Assembly (NCBI RefSeq): GCF_003049525.1
Contig: NZ_PYWL01000005.1
Location: 186,001-250,000 of the forward strand
Source of the DNA: Lysinibacillus fusiformis
GTDB taxonomy: Bacteria; Bacillota; Bacilli; Bacillales_A; Planococcaceae
Direction: 5' to 3'
Length of the DNA stretch: 64,000 nucleotides
The position numbers and the translations under genes are program-made. Under the pieces are notes generated by a model. That model had not been told where the DNA came from. It saw nothing but the letters and a program-made list of their open reading frames with translations, and searched no databases. Of the stretch, positions 18,281-26,556 are shown piece after piece. Every line of letters begins with the position of its first letter. Position 1 is the first letter of the stretch.

Positions 18281-18329
18281 TTATCTTGAATTCGAGATAA
18301 TAATAACACGCCTCTTTCTTAAACGTCAA
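18281..18329 (-). promoter_or_regulatory. Promoter with MhqR-like MarR operator
   Basis: TTGACG (18324-18329) and TATTAT (18300-18305), 18 bp apart, read leftward. Directly after the -10 lies a 20-bp inverted repeat, 18281-18300, with ATCT/AGAT outer arms and a GAATTC centre. It matches the MhqR consensus I recall (tATCTcgaAtTCgAGATa). A related half-like copy is at 18265-18280. This suggests derepression by quinones or electrophiles. Confidence 0.65.
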
Positions 18330-18365
18330 CACCTTTGTTTTACTAATTTAAAAAAGCAGAGGAAT

Positions 18366-18710
18366 CTATCCCTCTGCTCTTGCTAAATGTCTATTAACTT
18401 GTGACTTTAAACAGCTATATTGAGCATTATTTGTATCCTGATAAGCCTCTGCCCTATTCGAATCAATGTCTTGATAATCAATTTTAGATGAAAACTGCTC
18501 TTCCGTAAAATCCATTCTCTCTCCATTTATTACATTATAAAAGTGCCAGCCCTCATCCAAACTTGTTTTCCTAATTTCCCCGCCAAGTATATCTTGCACC
18601 ACTAGAGAAGTAACACCACATTGTCCTTTTGCAGGATTTTCAACGCTCCATTTAGAACTTGATTGAGTCGACCAAGATTGCCTTAAAGCATTTAATACGT
18701 TTCTCTTCAT
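18366..18710 (-). CDS. YunG-like protein of unknown function
   Basis: A small protein of about 114 residues that resembles the YunG family of Bacillus: an N-terminal WS...SS..W segment, NPAKGQCGVTSLVVQDILGGEI, then a HFYN.INGERMDFT.EQF block. The GQC motif with a conserved Cys and later His recalls papain-like folds, but activity is unproven. The frame extends nine codons upstream, but AAGGAGA supports the ATG at 18710. Confidence 0.65.
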   Translation of the reverse strand: MKRNVLNALRQSWSTQSSSKWSVENPAKGQCGVTSLVVQDILGGEIRKTSLDEGWHFYNVINGERMDFTEEQFSSKIDYQDIDSNRAEAYQDTNNAQYSCLKSQVNRHLARAEG

Positions 18711-18720
18711 GCTTGTCTCC

Positions 18721-19245
18721 TTAAAATGGAACGTCATCTATTTTAATAGACGTTGGATTTCCTAGAACCCAATCTTCTTTAATAGCACCATAGACAATAT
18801 TATCGGTCACTGTGCCATCTTCATTTTCCCAGGCATTTCGTAAATAGCCTTCCTTCACAAAACCAGCTTTGCTAAAACATTTCCGCATCCCTATATTATC
18901 AACTCTTGTTTAGCCTTCAATACGAATCTTACCCTTTACCTCAAATAGATATTCTTGTAACCATCGAAGTGCCATTACGCCATATCCTTTCCCCCTACAA
19001 TTTGCATGTAAGCGGATATCAAACAGTGGGATGGTGTCACTGATATCATGAATAAAGATAATTCCTACTCTATCTCCATTTTCCAGTATCTAATAGGTTT
19101 CACGATCATTCTCATAATATCCCTCTGCGAACGCTGCTCGAACGCTCTCTTCTTTAACGTGCTGATCGGTGTGGTAAATCCATTTATTTTGAGTTAGTAA
19201 ATGGACTAAGTCATCAATTTCACCCGTAAATAATTTGATTTCCAT
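18721..19245 (-). pseudogene. GNAT acetyltransferase with two nonsense codons
   Basis: Read from ATG 19245, a full-length RimJ/RimL-type GNAT of 174 codons is visible: FTGEIDDLVHLL, NCRGKGYGVMALRWL, MRKCFSKAGFVKEGYLRNAWENEDG. It is interrupted by TAG at codon 52 (19092-19090) and TAA at codon 112 (18912-18910). Both stops are one C-to-T change from Gln codons. No frameshift is present, so the decay is recent. It ends just before the YunG-like gene. Confidence 0.8.
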
Positions 19246-19259
19246 AAAGATCCCCTTTT

Positions 19260-19679
19260 TTATAAGTCCTCACATATATCAGAAAAGATAAAATTGGTTT
19301 TTGTATGTGCATATAGCTGTAAATCATCAATAAATTGCTCTACATCAGAAAAAGATTGAAAATGAGCCTTTAATAAGAAACAAGTTTCTCCTGATATTCG
19401 ATAGCAAAAATCTACGTTTGTAAATGTCAGGATATGTTCTTTAAAATCTGCATAGCGATTATTTTTAATTGTTGCCTCCATTATAGCTTCAATGGGAAAG
19501 CCTAGCGCCTTTGAATTAATGTCTAATGTATATTTCCTTATGACTTGCTGTTCCTCTAAATGTCGTACCCTTTCACGAACTGCAGGGGCCGATAAATGTA
19601 CTCTCCTACCTAACTCGCTCATAGAAATTCGGCTATCTTTTTTCAATTCTTTTAGTATTGTTTCATTAATGAAATCCAT
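19260..19679 (-). CDS. Lrp/AsnC family regulator
   Basis: A 139-residue regulator: an N-terminal HTH (ETILKELKKDSRISMSELGRRVHLSAPAVRERVRHLEEQ, quoted only as the family pattern) and a C-terminal RAM domain with VDFCYRISGETCFLL. Ligand unknown, probably an amino acid. It is transcribed divergently from the AhpD-like gene, which it may control, and is adjacent to the acetyltransferase pseudogene. Confidence 0.88.
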   Translation of the reverse strand: MDFINETILKELKKDSRISMSELGRRVHLSAPAVRERVRHLEEQQVIRKYTLDINSKALGFPIEAIMEATIKNNRYADFKEHILTFTNVDFCYRISGETCFLLKAHFQSFSDVEQFIDDLQLYAHTKTNFIFSDICEDL

Positions 19680-19785
19680 TGTAGAAAATTCCCTTCATTT
19701 TAAAAGAGAAAGAAAATATTTCCCTTCGAATTGGTATGTTAACAACACCATTCATATTTTACACTAATTATAGGAGGGAAGATTA

Positions 19786-20190
19786 ATGACACTCATTCAT
19801 TTACATGACAAGGGCTTAACGCCATTTCAACAACTACTAGGCTATAATGAGGAAATACAGTCGCATTGGTTACAATTAGGGAAAACGGTCGAAAAGGACG
19901 GTCATTTATCTGCACATTTAAAAGAAGAGGTCCGAAAAACATTAGCACAAAAAAATGGTTGCCAATATTGTCAGGCGAAAGGTATACCTGCCCCTCAACA
20001 TTACGATGAAAAAACAGCCGTTTGTACAGGTTTTGCTGAGGCATTCTTAGTCACTAAAGGTCATACCTCACACTATGTCACCGCTGTCTTAAAAGAATAT
20101 TTAACAGAGGCTGAAATCAGTGAACTACTGGCATTTATTTGTTTCACAACCGCACAGCAATACTTTGGGGCTCTTATGCAATTGAAATAA
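19786..20190 (+). CDS. AhpD/carboxymuconolactone decarboxylase-like protein
   Basis: A 134-residue all-helical protein with the CxxC motif GCQYCQAKG typical of AhpD-like peroxidase folds, preceded by LKEEVRKTLAQ. The usual His three residues after the second Cys is not present. It may be a disulfide oxidoreductase in oxidative stress defence. AGGAGGG lies before the ATG. Divergent from the Lrp gene. Confidence 0.7.
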   Translation: MTLIHLHDKGLTPFQQLLGYNEEIQSHWLQLGKTVEKDGHLSAHLKEEVRKTLAQKNGCQYCQAKGIPAPQHYDEKTAVCTGFAEAFLVTKGHTSHYVTAVLKEYLTEAEISELLAFICFTTAQQYFGALMQLK

Positions 20191-20244
20191 CAATAGAACT
20201 AGAGTCCCCTAGTTCTTATTCGTCCATTTCTTCATTCTATCCGA

Positions 20245-20667
20245 CTACTTCATTTTTTTATCGATTTCATGAACAATATCTATAATCAATTTCTTACTTA
20301 GCTCTTCTTTCATATTGTTCTCAGCATCCACCATTACTTGCTCAATGAGACAACCTTCATTATGAAAGGAATCCTCGTGGTCAGAGGAACAACTGAATAA
20401 TGAGGTTTGTCCCTCGATTGCGTAAATCACATCTAAAAAGGAAACTTCTTGAGGGCGCTTCGAAATGCGATAACCTCCATTGACACCTGGATTCGATTCG
20501 ATTAAACCCGCCTTTACAAGCTTTGTTAAAATTTTCGAAAGATAGGTTGGAGATAGTTTCTGCATGTCTGCTAGTGTCTCAACATTCATTGATTTTCCTT
20601 TAGGTGTATTCGTCAAAAACACCATTGTATGTAACGCATAGTTTGTTGCTTTTGAATATTTCATCAT
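20245..20667 (-). CDS. Rrf2 family transcriptional regulator
   Basis: A 140-residue Rrf2 winged-helix protein: MKYSKATNYALHTMVFL, LSPTYLSKILTKLVKAGLIESNPGVNGGYRIS. Cysteines in FSCSS and EGCLIEQ could bind an Fe-S cluster or sense redox, but the canonical three-Cys NsrR/IscR spacing is not clear. Target genes unknown; neighbours are an AhpD-like protein and a cupin. Confidence 0.85.
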   Translation of the reverse strand: MMKYSKATNYALHTMVFLTNTPKGKSMNVETLADMQKLSPTYLSKILTKLVKAGLIESNPGVNGGYRISKRPQEVSFLDVIYAIEGQTSLFSCSSDHEDSFHNEGCLIEQVMVDAENNMKEELSKKLIIDIVHEIDKKMK

Positions 20668-20738
20668 TCATTACCTTCTTTCATTAATTAAGGACCTTTA
20701 TTATCTGTAATTAAAAAACATTCTACCATATATCGAGA

Positions 20739-20768
20739 AAAAAGCATGTTTAATAAAACACGCTTTTT
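20739..20768 (-). terminator. Terminator of cupin gene
   Basis: Stem aaaaagc-a-tgttt / aaaca-c-gcttttt with one mismatch. It has T-runs on both strands and lies directly after the cupin stop. Confidence 0.6.
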
Positions 20769-20773
20769 ATTTT

Positions 20774-21298
20774 TTAATTTGCTTGACTATAACCCGCTTC
20801 TTCAGCCTTTGCATCTGCCTTCGTCACATGAATAGTCCCAGATGGATGATTAGGTGGCGCATAAATCGTGTAGAGCTTTAATGGTTCATCTCCTACATTT
20901 GTAATATTATGCCATGTACCTGCGGGTACCATGACGGCCGTATCTTCAGAAACATTTCTTTGAAAGTTTAAATAATCCTTAGTCGGTCCCATTTGGGCAA
21001 CTCCCTTACCCTCTTCAATACAAATGAATTGATCAACATGCGGATGCACTTCTAAGCCAATATCATCTCCTACATCGATGCTCATCACAGTTACTTGTAA
21101 GTTTGACCCTGTCCACAGTGCTGTGCGGTAATTTTTATTTTGCTTTGTAACGTCCTCTATGTCCACAACGAATGGCTCTGGTCCATAATCTCTCCGCATA
21201 TTACTTCTGGTCCCCTGTTCTAGCTGTGTTGGATAAGCCCAATAAACAGGGTGATAGCCGTAATACACGGGGTAATTATGATAATAAGGGTAATGCAT
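20774..21298 (-). CDS. Cupin domain protein
   Basis: A cupin of about 174 residues with a Tyr/Pro/His-rich N terminus (MHYPYYHNYPVYYGYHPVYW) unlike the domain that follows. The metal-site motifs are EVHPHVDQFICIEEGKG and the second-motif PAGTWHNITNVG, with His ligands intact. It resembles mannose-6-phosphate-isomerase-like cupins; substrate unknown. The frame reaches a GTG at 21316, but GAGAGGA spacing favours the ATG at 21298. The Tyr-rich head recalls spore-coat or surface proteins. Confidence 0.75.
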   Translation of the reverse strand: MHYPYYHNYPVYYGYHPVYWAYPTQLEQGTRSNMRRDYGPEPFVVDIEDVTKQNKNYRTALWTGSNLQVTVMSIDVGDDIGLEVHPHVDQFICIEEGKGVAQMGPTKDYLNFQRNVSEDTAVMVPAGTWHNITNVGDEPLKLYTIYAPPNHPSGTIHVTKADAKAEEAGYSQAN

Positions 21299-21424
21299 TG
21301 GTCTCAGTCCTCTCACATATTATAAATATATAGTATGCAGATGGTTGAAAGAATGTACGAATTCTAGCTACCTCAACTACAAGGGCACTCTTTGGATATC
21401 ATGATGAAAAAGTGAGGTTTTTTG

Positions 21425-21889
21425 ATGTATGAGAATTTAGTAAAAAAGCTAGCTCATACCACATCGATTAAGTGGCATCCTAGATGTAATGTAAAAGATA
21501 GCTGGATAACCGATGCAGAAATAGAGCTAGGATTTCAATTACCGCCCTCTTATTGCTGGTGGTTAATAAATTATGGCAATGCTCGACTAAATGGAGGAAA
21601 CATTCTGACGGTCAGTCAACCTGAATACAGAGATATCGACGATAGCGACATTCTCTATATTCACCGTCTGAACTTGGACGATGAAGATTGGTACAAAAAA
21701 TATCCAAATAGATTGGACTTATTTGTACCAGACGCAGATGAGCTTTATTTCTTTGATTTATCCGCAAAAGATGAAGATGGGGAGTTTCCCGTCATGTGTT
21801 ATGACCTAATGAATGACATGATTTATGAGTACGCAGCTACATTCTCAGTTTTTCTTGAAAGATTACTTGATGAACATAGATCATTTTAA
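21425..21889 (+). CDS. SMI1/KNR4 (SUKH) family protein
   Basis: A 154-residue single-domain SUKH protein: ITDAEIELGFQLPPSYCWWLINYGNARLNGG, DLFVPDADELYFFDLSAKDEDGEFPV. Likely a binding or immunity protein; no toxin gene is adjacent. GAGG at 21414 supports the ATG at 21425 rather than the TTG just upstream. Confidence 0.8.
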   Translation: MYENLVKKLAHTTSIKWHPRCNVKDSWITDAEIELGFQLPPSYCWWLINYGNARLNGGNILTVSQPEYRDIDDSDILYIHRLNLDDEDWYKKYPNRLDLFVPDADELYFFDLSAKDEDGEFPVMCYDLMNDMIYEYAATFSVFLERLLDEHRSF

Positions 21890-21899
21890 AGGTCATTCA

Positions 21900-23018
21900 C
21901 TACATAGATAATTCCCTTTGAAGACGCATCCTAAATTTTTCATCTGTAAGAAATTTTAATTGAAAGCTATTCATACTACTAGATAATTTAATTTGTTCCA
22001 TTGTATTTAAGTCGTTGGCAAAAAAAGCTATCTCCGTCTGATTCCCTTCTTTATCTTCCGCATAGGCGGCTAGTGTCAATACAAAGGCTGTTGACCCTCC
22101 TTTTTGACCTGCATGTGTAAGCCATTCTTGATTTCTAGGGTTTTGCATCAAATGTTCCATCACAGGATCTAAGTATTTATGTACATCTTCGGTAAAGTAA
22201 TTTTTACTATTCAACTTTTCTAAAATAGAAATGTAGTCACTAGTAGAAGCCCTTATTAAACGATCAGACCAAACCCTTTGAACATCCAAATTGAGCATTT
22301 TTATTGCTTGAGCTTTCTCCTCTTTTGTTAAAGGTTTTTCTAGCCTATTCTCATGAATAGCCAATGCCCGTTCTCGATATTCAGCCATCCCCATATCTTT
22401 TAAAGCCGCTAGTGTTTCTTTTTTCGTTAGACTCTTTTCATCTCGCAATTGAATGGGGATATAAAGAGCACTTGCGATTGGATAGAGGGGTTCATGACCC
22501 TTTACATCTAGTTGAGTGAGAACCTCATTAATAGTTTGAAGCCCTAGTACATGCATTAAATAATCTGTATTTGCATTAGAACTATAAGTAATCATTCCCT
22601 TTGCAACCTCGCTCAGCGGCACACTTTCCTTCCCATTGAGGTTTAACTGTGCTAGCCACGCTTCATGTGCGCCACCATCTGTTTTTGGGATATAAAATGT
22701 CTCTAATTCCCTTAAGCGAACTTGTTGCTGAGGATTGATATGTCCATCTGCGGCTTGTTGCGCATATGCGATCGCTACGATGATTTTAACTGTACTGGCT
22801 AAAGGCAATGGTTCCTTTGTATGCTGCTCTACCCAGCTCTGGCGATTATATTGTATCGCTACTGAAACATTTTTATTGCCCTTGTTTTCTTTCATAAATT
22901 GCACAATATATTCAGGGTCGTCTATCTTGACTTCCTTTTGGAATTTCCAAAATACAATGCCTATGACAAACCCTGCACAAACTAAAAGTCCACCAGTTAG
23001 CCAAACCCATTTTTTCAT
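21900..23018 (-). CDS. Class A beta-lactamase-fold serine hydrolase, membrane-anchored
   Basis: A 372-residue protein with an N-terminal membrane anchor (VWLTGGLLVCAGFVIGIVFW). The penicillin-recognising motifs are present: STVK as SxxK, SSNAN as SxN, and KGGST in the KTG position. The Glu166 region of true beta-lactamases is not obvious, so it may be a carboxypeptidase- or peptidase-like member. Its ATG overlaps the stop of the upstream small gene (ATGA), indicating coupling. Confidence 0.8.
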   Translation of the reverse strand: MKKWVWLTGGLLVCAGFVIGIVFWKFQKEVKIDDPEYIVQFMKENKGNKNVSVAIQYNRQSWVEQHTKEPLPLASTVKIIVAIAYAQQAADGHINPQQQVRLRELETFYIPKTDGGAHEAWLAQLNLNGKESVPLSEVAKGMITYSSNANTDYLMHVLGLQTINEVLTQLDVKGHEPLYPIASALYIPIQLRDEKSLTKKETLAALKDMGMAEYRERALAIHENRLEKPLTKEEKAQAIKMLNLDVQRVWSDRLIRASTSDYISILEKLNSKNYFTEDVHKYLDPVMEHLMQNPRNQEWLTHAGQKGGSTAFVLTLAAYAEDKEGNQTEIAFFANDLNTMEQIKLSSSMNSFQLKFLTDEKFRMRLQRELSM

Positions 23019-23230
23019 AACGATCCCTCCTTTATGTTGTAGATGAATGAATTTAATCGGAGCGCTATTGCTCTATTTATAGCTTCAGGCGGCATGACTT
23101 CCACAACTAGGCAAACGAAATTCCTAAATTGGTTCGAAGCAAATTGTAGCCGTAATGTCATTTCTCCCCCATCCTTCGCCCCCGAAGGTAAGAAAAGAAT
23201 GTTCAGCAAAGCATTGATGAATTTAGTCAT
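23015..23230 (-). CDS. Small hypothetical protein in coupled operon
   Basis: A 71-residue frame with no recognised family. It is kept because both ends overlap neighbours by ATGA: its start overlaps the stop of the gene at 23227 and its stop overlaps the start of the gene at 21900. Its 3' part also holds the strong AAAGGAGGG site of the downstream gene. A hydrophobic N terminus is followed by a neutral mixed sequence. It may be merely a bridging frame. Confidence 0.4.
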   Translation of the reverse strand: MTKFINALLNILFLPSGAKDGGEMTLRLQFASNQFRNFVCLVVEVMPPEAINRAIALRLNSFIYNIKEGSL

Positions 23231-23439
23231 CGATTTTTCTTGAGAAATAAAACGAATGCTAATAAAGCCAAAAAGAATAAACTTAGATAAACACTCGATA
23301 AATTAGCCATATATTGAATGTAATAATGAGTATCCATTATTGTACTTTGTTGAATCATAAAATTAGAAATAATCGTCGGACTAAATAACGAAATAACAGC
23401 GATCAAAATGATGCAAAATGAAAAAATTCGTTTATCCAA
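23227..23439 (-). CDS. Small two-helix membrane protein
   Basis: A 70-residue protein with two strong hydrophobic segments (residues 5-28 and 47-66) and a basic KKNR end. It starts at TTG with GAGGTGA upstream. It begins an ATGA-overlapping run of three genes ending in the beta-lactamase-fold protein. Function unknown. Confidence 0.55.
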   Translation of the reverse strand: MDKRIFSFCIILIAVISLFSPTIISNFMIQQSTIMDTHYYIQYMANLSSVYLSLFFLALLAFVLFLKKNR

Positions 23440-23476
23440 AAAATCACCTCAAATTAGGTCATCAAATCACACTACT

Positions 23477-23920
23477 CTAATGAATTAATGAAGCTCTTAA
23501 TGTATTTATGCCATTTTCTAAGTATCCTTTGAGACAGGTTAATGTATAAATCCAGCCTTCTTTTTGACCCATCATTTTCATCACAATTTCCGGATCATGT
23601 GCGTTCAGTCCTGATTCCACTACCTCCATGATTGTCTCACCTTGATATTCCTCAAGAGTCATAGTAACAATCGTCACTTCGCCATGCTCCTCCCCCCAAG
23701 AAAATACAATTTTTTTGTTAGTTACTATTTCAAGTACAGAGATAATTCCTTCTGCGCTATACTCCTCGTATCTCAATGTAATCCGCTTCCCCTCTGCCCA
23801 TCTTTCAGAGCTACTAGAAAACCAATAATGTCCGATTTCAGTAGGAGAAATAATGGCTTCAAAAACTTTATGAGCGGGCTGCTTGATTTTTAATTTAGTC
23901 GTCACATTCGTATTCAACAT
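23477..23920 (-). CDS. SRPBCC/AHSA1-like protein
   Basis: A 147-residue START-like protein: KLKIKQPAHKVFEAIISPTEIGHYWFSSSSERWAEGKRI is the typical AHSA1 opening, and TIVTMTLEEYQGETIMEVVESG a middle strand pair. The family binds hydrophobic ligands or co-chaperones Hsp90; function here is unknown. Single gene. Confidence 0.8.
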   Translation of the reverse strand: MLNTNVTTKLKIKQPAHKVFEAIISPTEIGHYWFSSSSERWAEGKRITLRYEEYSAEGIISVLEIVTNKKIVFSWGEEHGEVTIVTMTLEEYQGETIMEVVESGLNAHDPEIVMKMMGQKEGWIYTLTCLKGYLENGINTLRASLIH

Positions 23921-24002
23921 CGATCATCATCCTTTTTCATAGTGTCTATCTATCACATTCGCCAAATTTCCCCTCTTCCCTCTCTTTTATTAAAACTTTA
24001 AT

Positions 24003-24045
24003 AAAAAAATGCGATTCCCCCTAATGGTAGAATCGCATCTTTACA
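24003..24045 (-). terminator. Terminator, copy 1 of an identical 43-bp repeat
   Basis: Minus-strand stem gatgcgattc / gaatcgcatt followed by seven T. It overlaps the stop of the kinase gene. The same 43 bases recur without change at 26513-26555. Confidence 0.85.
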
Positions 24046-25189
24046 TTGGTAAAATGACCTCAAATATTGTGCCGACATTCAATGTACTGCTAACATTTAT
24101 TTTCCCTTGATGTTTTTCAACGATTGTTCTTACAATAGATAAACCTAATCCCGAACCACCCAACTCACGGGCTCTGGAATGATCGATACGGTAAAACGGC
24201 TCAAAAATACAGTGGAGCTGATCTTTTGGTATCCCTATTCCTGAATCCGCAATTGAAATATGAGTAGCGCTATTCTTAACATATCCTTGAACTTCAATAA
24301 TTCCATTTTCGTGATTGTACTTAATTGCATTTTCAATCAAATTATAAAAAACTCTATAGAGTAACGTTTGATTTCCCTTTATCGTTTCAACATCGATATC
24401 GACAGAAATAGTTAAGTTTTTCTCTAAACATAAAGGCTGTAAGTCCTGTGTAATCGTATCAATCATTGTTCTAAGCTCAATTTCATCTGTAAAATGTTCC
24501 GTTTGCTCATAAGCTAATGCTAAAAGGTCATTGACAACTTGAATAAGCCTTTGTGTACTTTCCTCTGTCACCTCTAGGGTTTCCTTATAATCTTCTACTG
24601 TCGGAGATTTTTCTAGTTTTAAAACCTGAATACCTGCCATCATTGTTGTTAGTGGTGTTCTCAATTCATGTGCTGCATTGGCAGCAAAGCTCTTTTGGTA
24701 CAGAAACGATTCTTCCAATCGATCTAGCATGTGATTGAATGAAGCTGTAAGATCCCCCATTTCATCTTTAGTAGAAATATGTTCTATACGTTGCGATAAA
24801 TTATGCTCGCTTATATTTCCGATTTTTCGACTAAGATCATTAACTGGCTTTAAAGCCTTACCTGCCACTACGTAAATGATCATAATACCTGCTAGAATGA
24901 TAATTACCATCCAAATAATACTCTGATTAATAAACTTCTCTTTCGCTTTTCTCACATCTGTAACCTCTATATAAGAGCTGATGCCATGATCCAACTTGGT
25001 TTCTACTGACGCCTCATCCATGATTTCCTTATGAAGACTATTTTCTTGATTGAGTAACGATGACGTAATAGGCTGAACAATTTTTTCTTCGGCACTATAA
25101 ATCGATAATAGTGTTAGTAAAATGGTAACCACTACAAAAATACAGCCAGTTAAAAGTGTTAGTCTCACTCTTAATGTTAAGTTATTCAT
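24041..25189 (-). CDS. Sensor histidine kinase (OmpR-type partner)
   Basis: About 382 residues. Two transmembrane helices flank a short extracellular loop of about 60 residues, then HAMP, HisKA with AAHELRTPLTTM (phosphoacceptor His), N box YNLIENAIKY, and G boxes DSGIGIP and GGSGLGLSIV. The frame reaches a GTG five codons upstream, but AAAGGTG fits the ATG at 25189. It overlaps the regulator stop by 8 bp. The small loop suggests envelope-stress or cation sensing. Confidence 0.9.
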   Translation of the reverse strand: MNNLTLRVRLTLLTGCIFVVVTILLTLLSIYSAEEKIVQPITSSLLNQENSLHKEIMDEASVETKLDHGISSYIEVTDVRKAKEKFINQSIIWMVIIILAGIMIIYVVAGKALKPVNDLSRKIGNISEHNLSQRIEHISTKDEMGDLTASFNHMLDRLEESFLYQKSFAANAAHELRTPLTTMMAGIQVLKLEKSPTVEDYKETLEVTEESTQRLIQVVNDLLALAYEQTEHFTDEIELRTMIDTITQDLQPLCLEKNLTISVDIDVETIKGNQTLLYRVFYNLIENAIKYNHENGIIEVQGYVKNSATHISIADSGIGIPKDQLHCIFEPFYRIDHSRARELGGSGLGLSIVRTIVEKHQGKINVSSTLNVGTIFEVILPM

Positions 25190-25874
25190 AGGCACCTTTG
25201 TCACTTTCTGTAATCATATAACCTTGTCCTCGTACTGTCTGAATTACTTCTTTTTCCCCCAAAACATCTGCTATTTTTTTTCGTAATGAATGGATATGGA
25301 ACTTGAGTGAATTAGAAAATAAATCCGCTTCACTATCCCAAACATGCTCTATCAATTCCTCTGAGCTGACGACCTTATTTTGTTGTAGCATGAGGTATTC
25401 TAAAATGGCATATTCTTTCTTGGTAACAGGTATTATCTCACCATTCACTAAAACTATTTTCCTCGAGCTATCCAATGTTATTTTTTCCAAAGACATAATG
25501 GTACTCTTTTGACTAAAAGTTCGCCTTAATAAGTTGCGTATACGTGCATCCAATTCTTGAAAGTCAAATGGCTTTATTAAATAATCATTCGCTCCTCTAT
25601 CAAGACCAGCTATTTTATCATGAATAGCTGATCGTGCCGAAAGGATCAGTATTTTCACATCCTCGCTCTGAACTCGAATCTGCTCTAGCACCTCTATTCC
25701 ATCCATCTTAGGTAAGTTTAAATCTAATATAATAAGATCATATTCATTGATTTCGAATAATTCTAATGCTTCCTCACCATCAAAAGCTGTATCGACGGCA
25801 TAGCCGGATTTCTTTAAACCTTTAGAGAGGATTTTTGATAAAACAGCCTCATCTTCTACCAATAAAAGTTTCAT
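25182..25874 (-). CDS. OmpR/PhoB family response regulator
   Basis: A 230-residue regulator. The receiver domain begins MKLLLVEDEAVL, has phospho-Asp in LIILDLNLPKMDG and Lys in DYLIKPF; the C-terminal winged helix ends TVRGQGYMI. The longer frame to 25913 is rejected because AAAGGTGG precedes the ATG at 25874. It is coupled to the kinase. The small exported protein at 26074 is upstream on the same strand and may be a target. Confidence 0.92.
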   Translation of the reverse strand: MKLLLVEDEAVLSKILSKGLKKSGYAVDTAFDGEEALELFEINEYDLIILDLNLPKMDGIEVLEQIRVQSEDVKILILSARSAIHDKIAGLDRGANDYLIKPFDFQELDARIRNLLRRTFSQKSTIMSLEKITLDSSRKIVLVNGEIIPVTKKEYAILEYLMLQQNKVVSSEELIEHVWDSEADLFSNSLKFHIHSLRKKIADVLGEKEVIQTVRGQGYMITESDKGAYE

Positions 25875-26031
25875 TTGTTCTATCCACCTTTTAACATCAA
25901 ATATTTTTAACAAACTGTTAGTTTTATCAATTTTGATTAATCAAGTCCTAACCCTTTGTCCTAGAATAGCCTACTTGAAATTGTTTTAAAATCATTCCAG
26001 TCACCTCTTGTCTCTTTTACCGTCACAACGT

Positions 26032-26069
26032 AAGAAGCTTGTTTTGACTTTTTTCAAAACAAGCTTCTT
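26032..26069. terminator. Long perfect hairpin
   Basis: A 16-bp perfect stem (aagaagcttgttttga and complement) with a 6-nt loop, directly after the small exported protein gene. It lacks a clear T-run on the minus strand, so it may also protect the transcript end. Confidence 0.55.
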
Positions 26070-26073
26070 TTGG

Positions 26074-26394
26074 TTACTTTTCTTCTTTTTCGCTATCAGT
26101 CACTGTCTTTTTCATCATCACTGCATCTTCAGGAACTTCCGGCATCTCTCCAGGCTCAAAGGTTTTTACGTTCGACTTTACTTTTCCTTCTTCATCAATC
26201 ACTTTTTTGTTCATTTCCAATTTGCCTTTAGAAATATCCTCTATCTCCCCAGGCTTAAGCACCTTCATTTCAGCCTCAATTAATTGTTCTCCCTTTTCGT
26301 TCTCATCATTTGAAGAAGCTAATGAAGAAAATGAATAGCCACCTGTTAATAATCCTAATGCTAATGTTCCTATCCCTAATACTCTTAATTTCAT
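26074..26394 (-). CDS. Small exported acidic protein, unknown function
   Basis: About 106 residues. A signal peptide (MKLRVLGIGTLALGLLTGG, cleavage near SLASS) is followed by a charged, Glu/Lys-rich chain with two related segments, VLKPGEIEDI and TFEPGEMPEV. No lipobox. GGAGGG supports the ATG at 26394 over the longer frame. It lies upstream of a two-component system and could be its target or sensor partner. Confidence 0.6.
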   Translation of the reverse strand: MKLRVLGIGTLALGLLTGGYSFSSLASSNDENEKGEQLIEAEMKVLKPGEIEDISKGKLEMNKKVIDEEGKVKSNVKTFEPGEMPEVPEDAVMMKKTVTDSEKEEK

Positions 26395-26512
26395 AAAATA
26401 TCCCTCCAAAAATGTTTTGTAACAATAGTTACACACTGAGTATATCGATTGTTAGGTTAGATGGAGGTTAGATTTTAGTTGAAAGAATAATTTCTTTTAA
26501 CTACCTACATTC

Positions 26513-26555
26513 AAAAAAATGCGATTCCCCCTAATGGTAGAATCGCATCTTTACA
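26513..26555 (-). terminator. Terminator, copy 2 of an identical 43-bp repeat
   Basis: Identical to 24003-24045. It ends the ABC-F gene whose stop is at 26557. Confidence 0.85.
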
Positions 26556-26556
26556 G

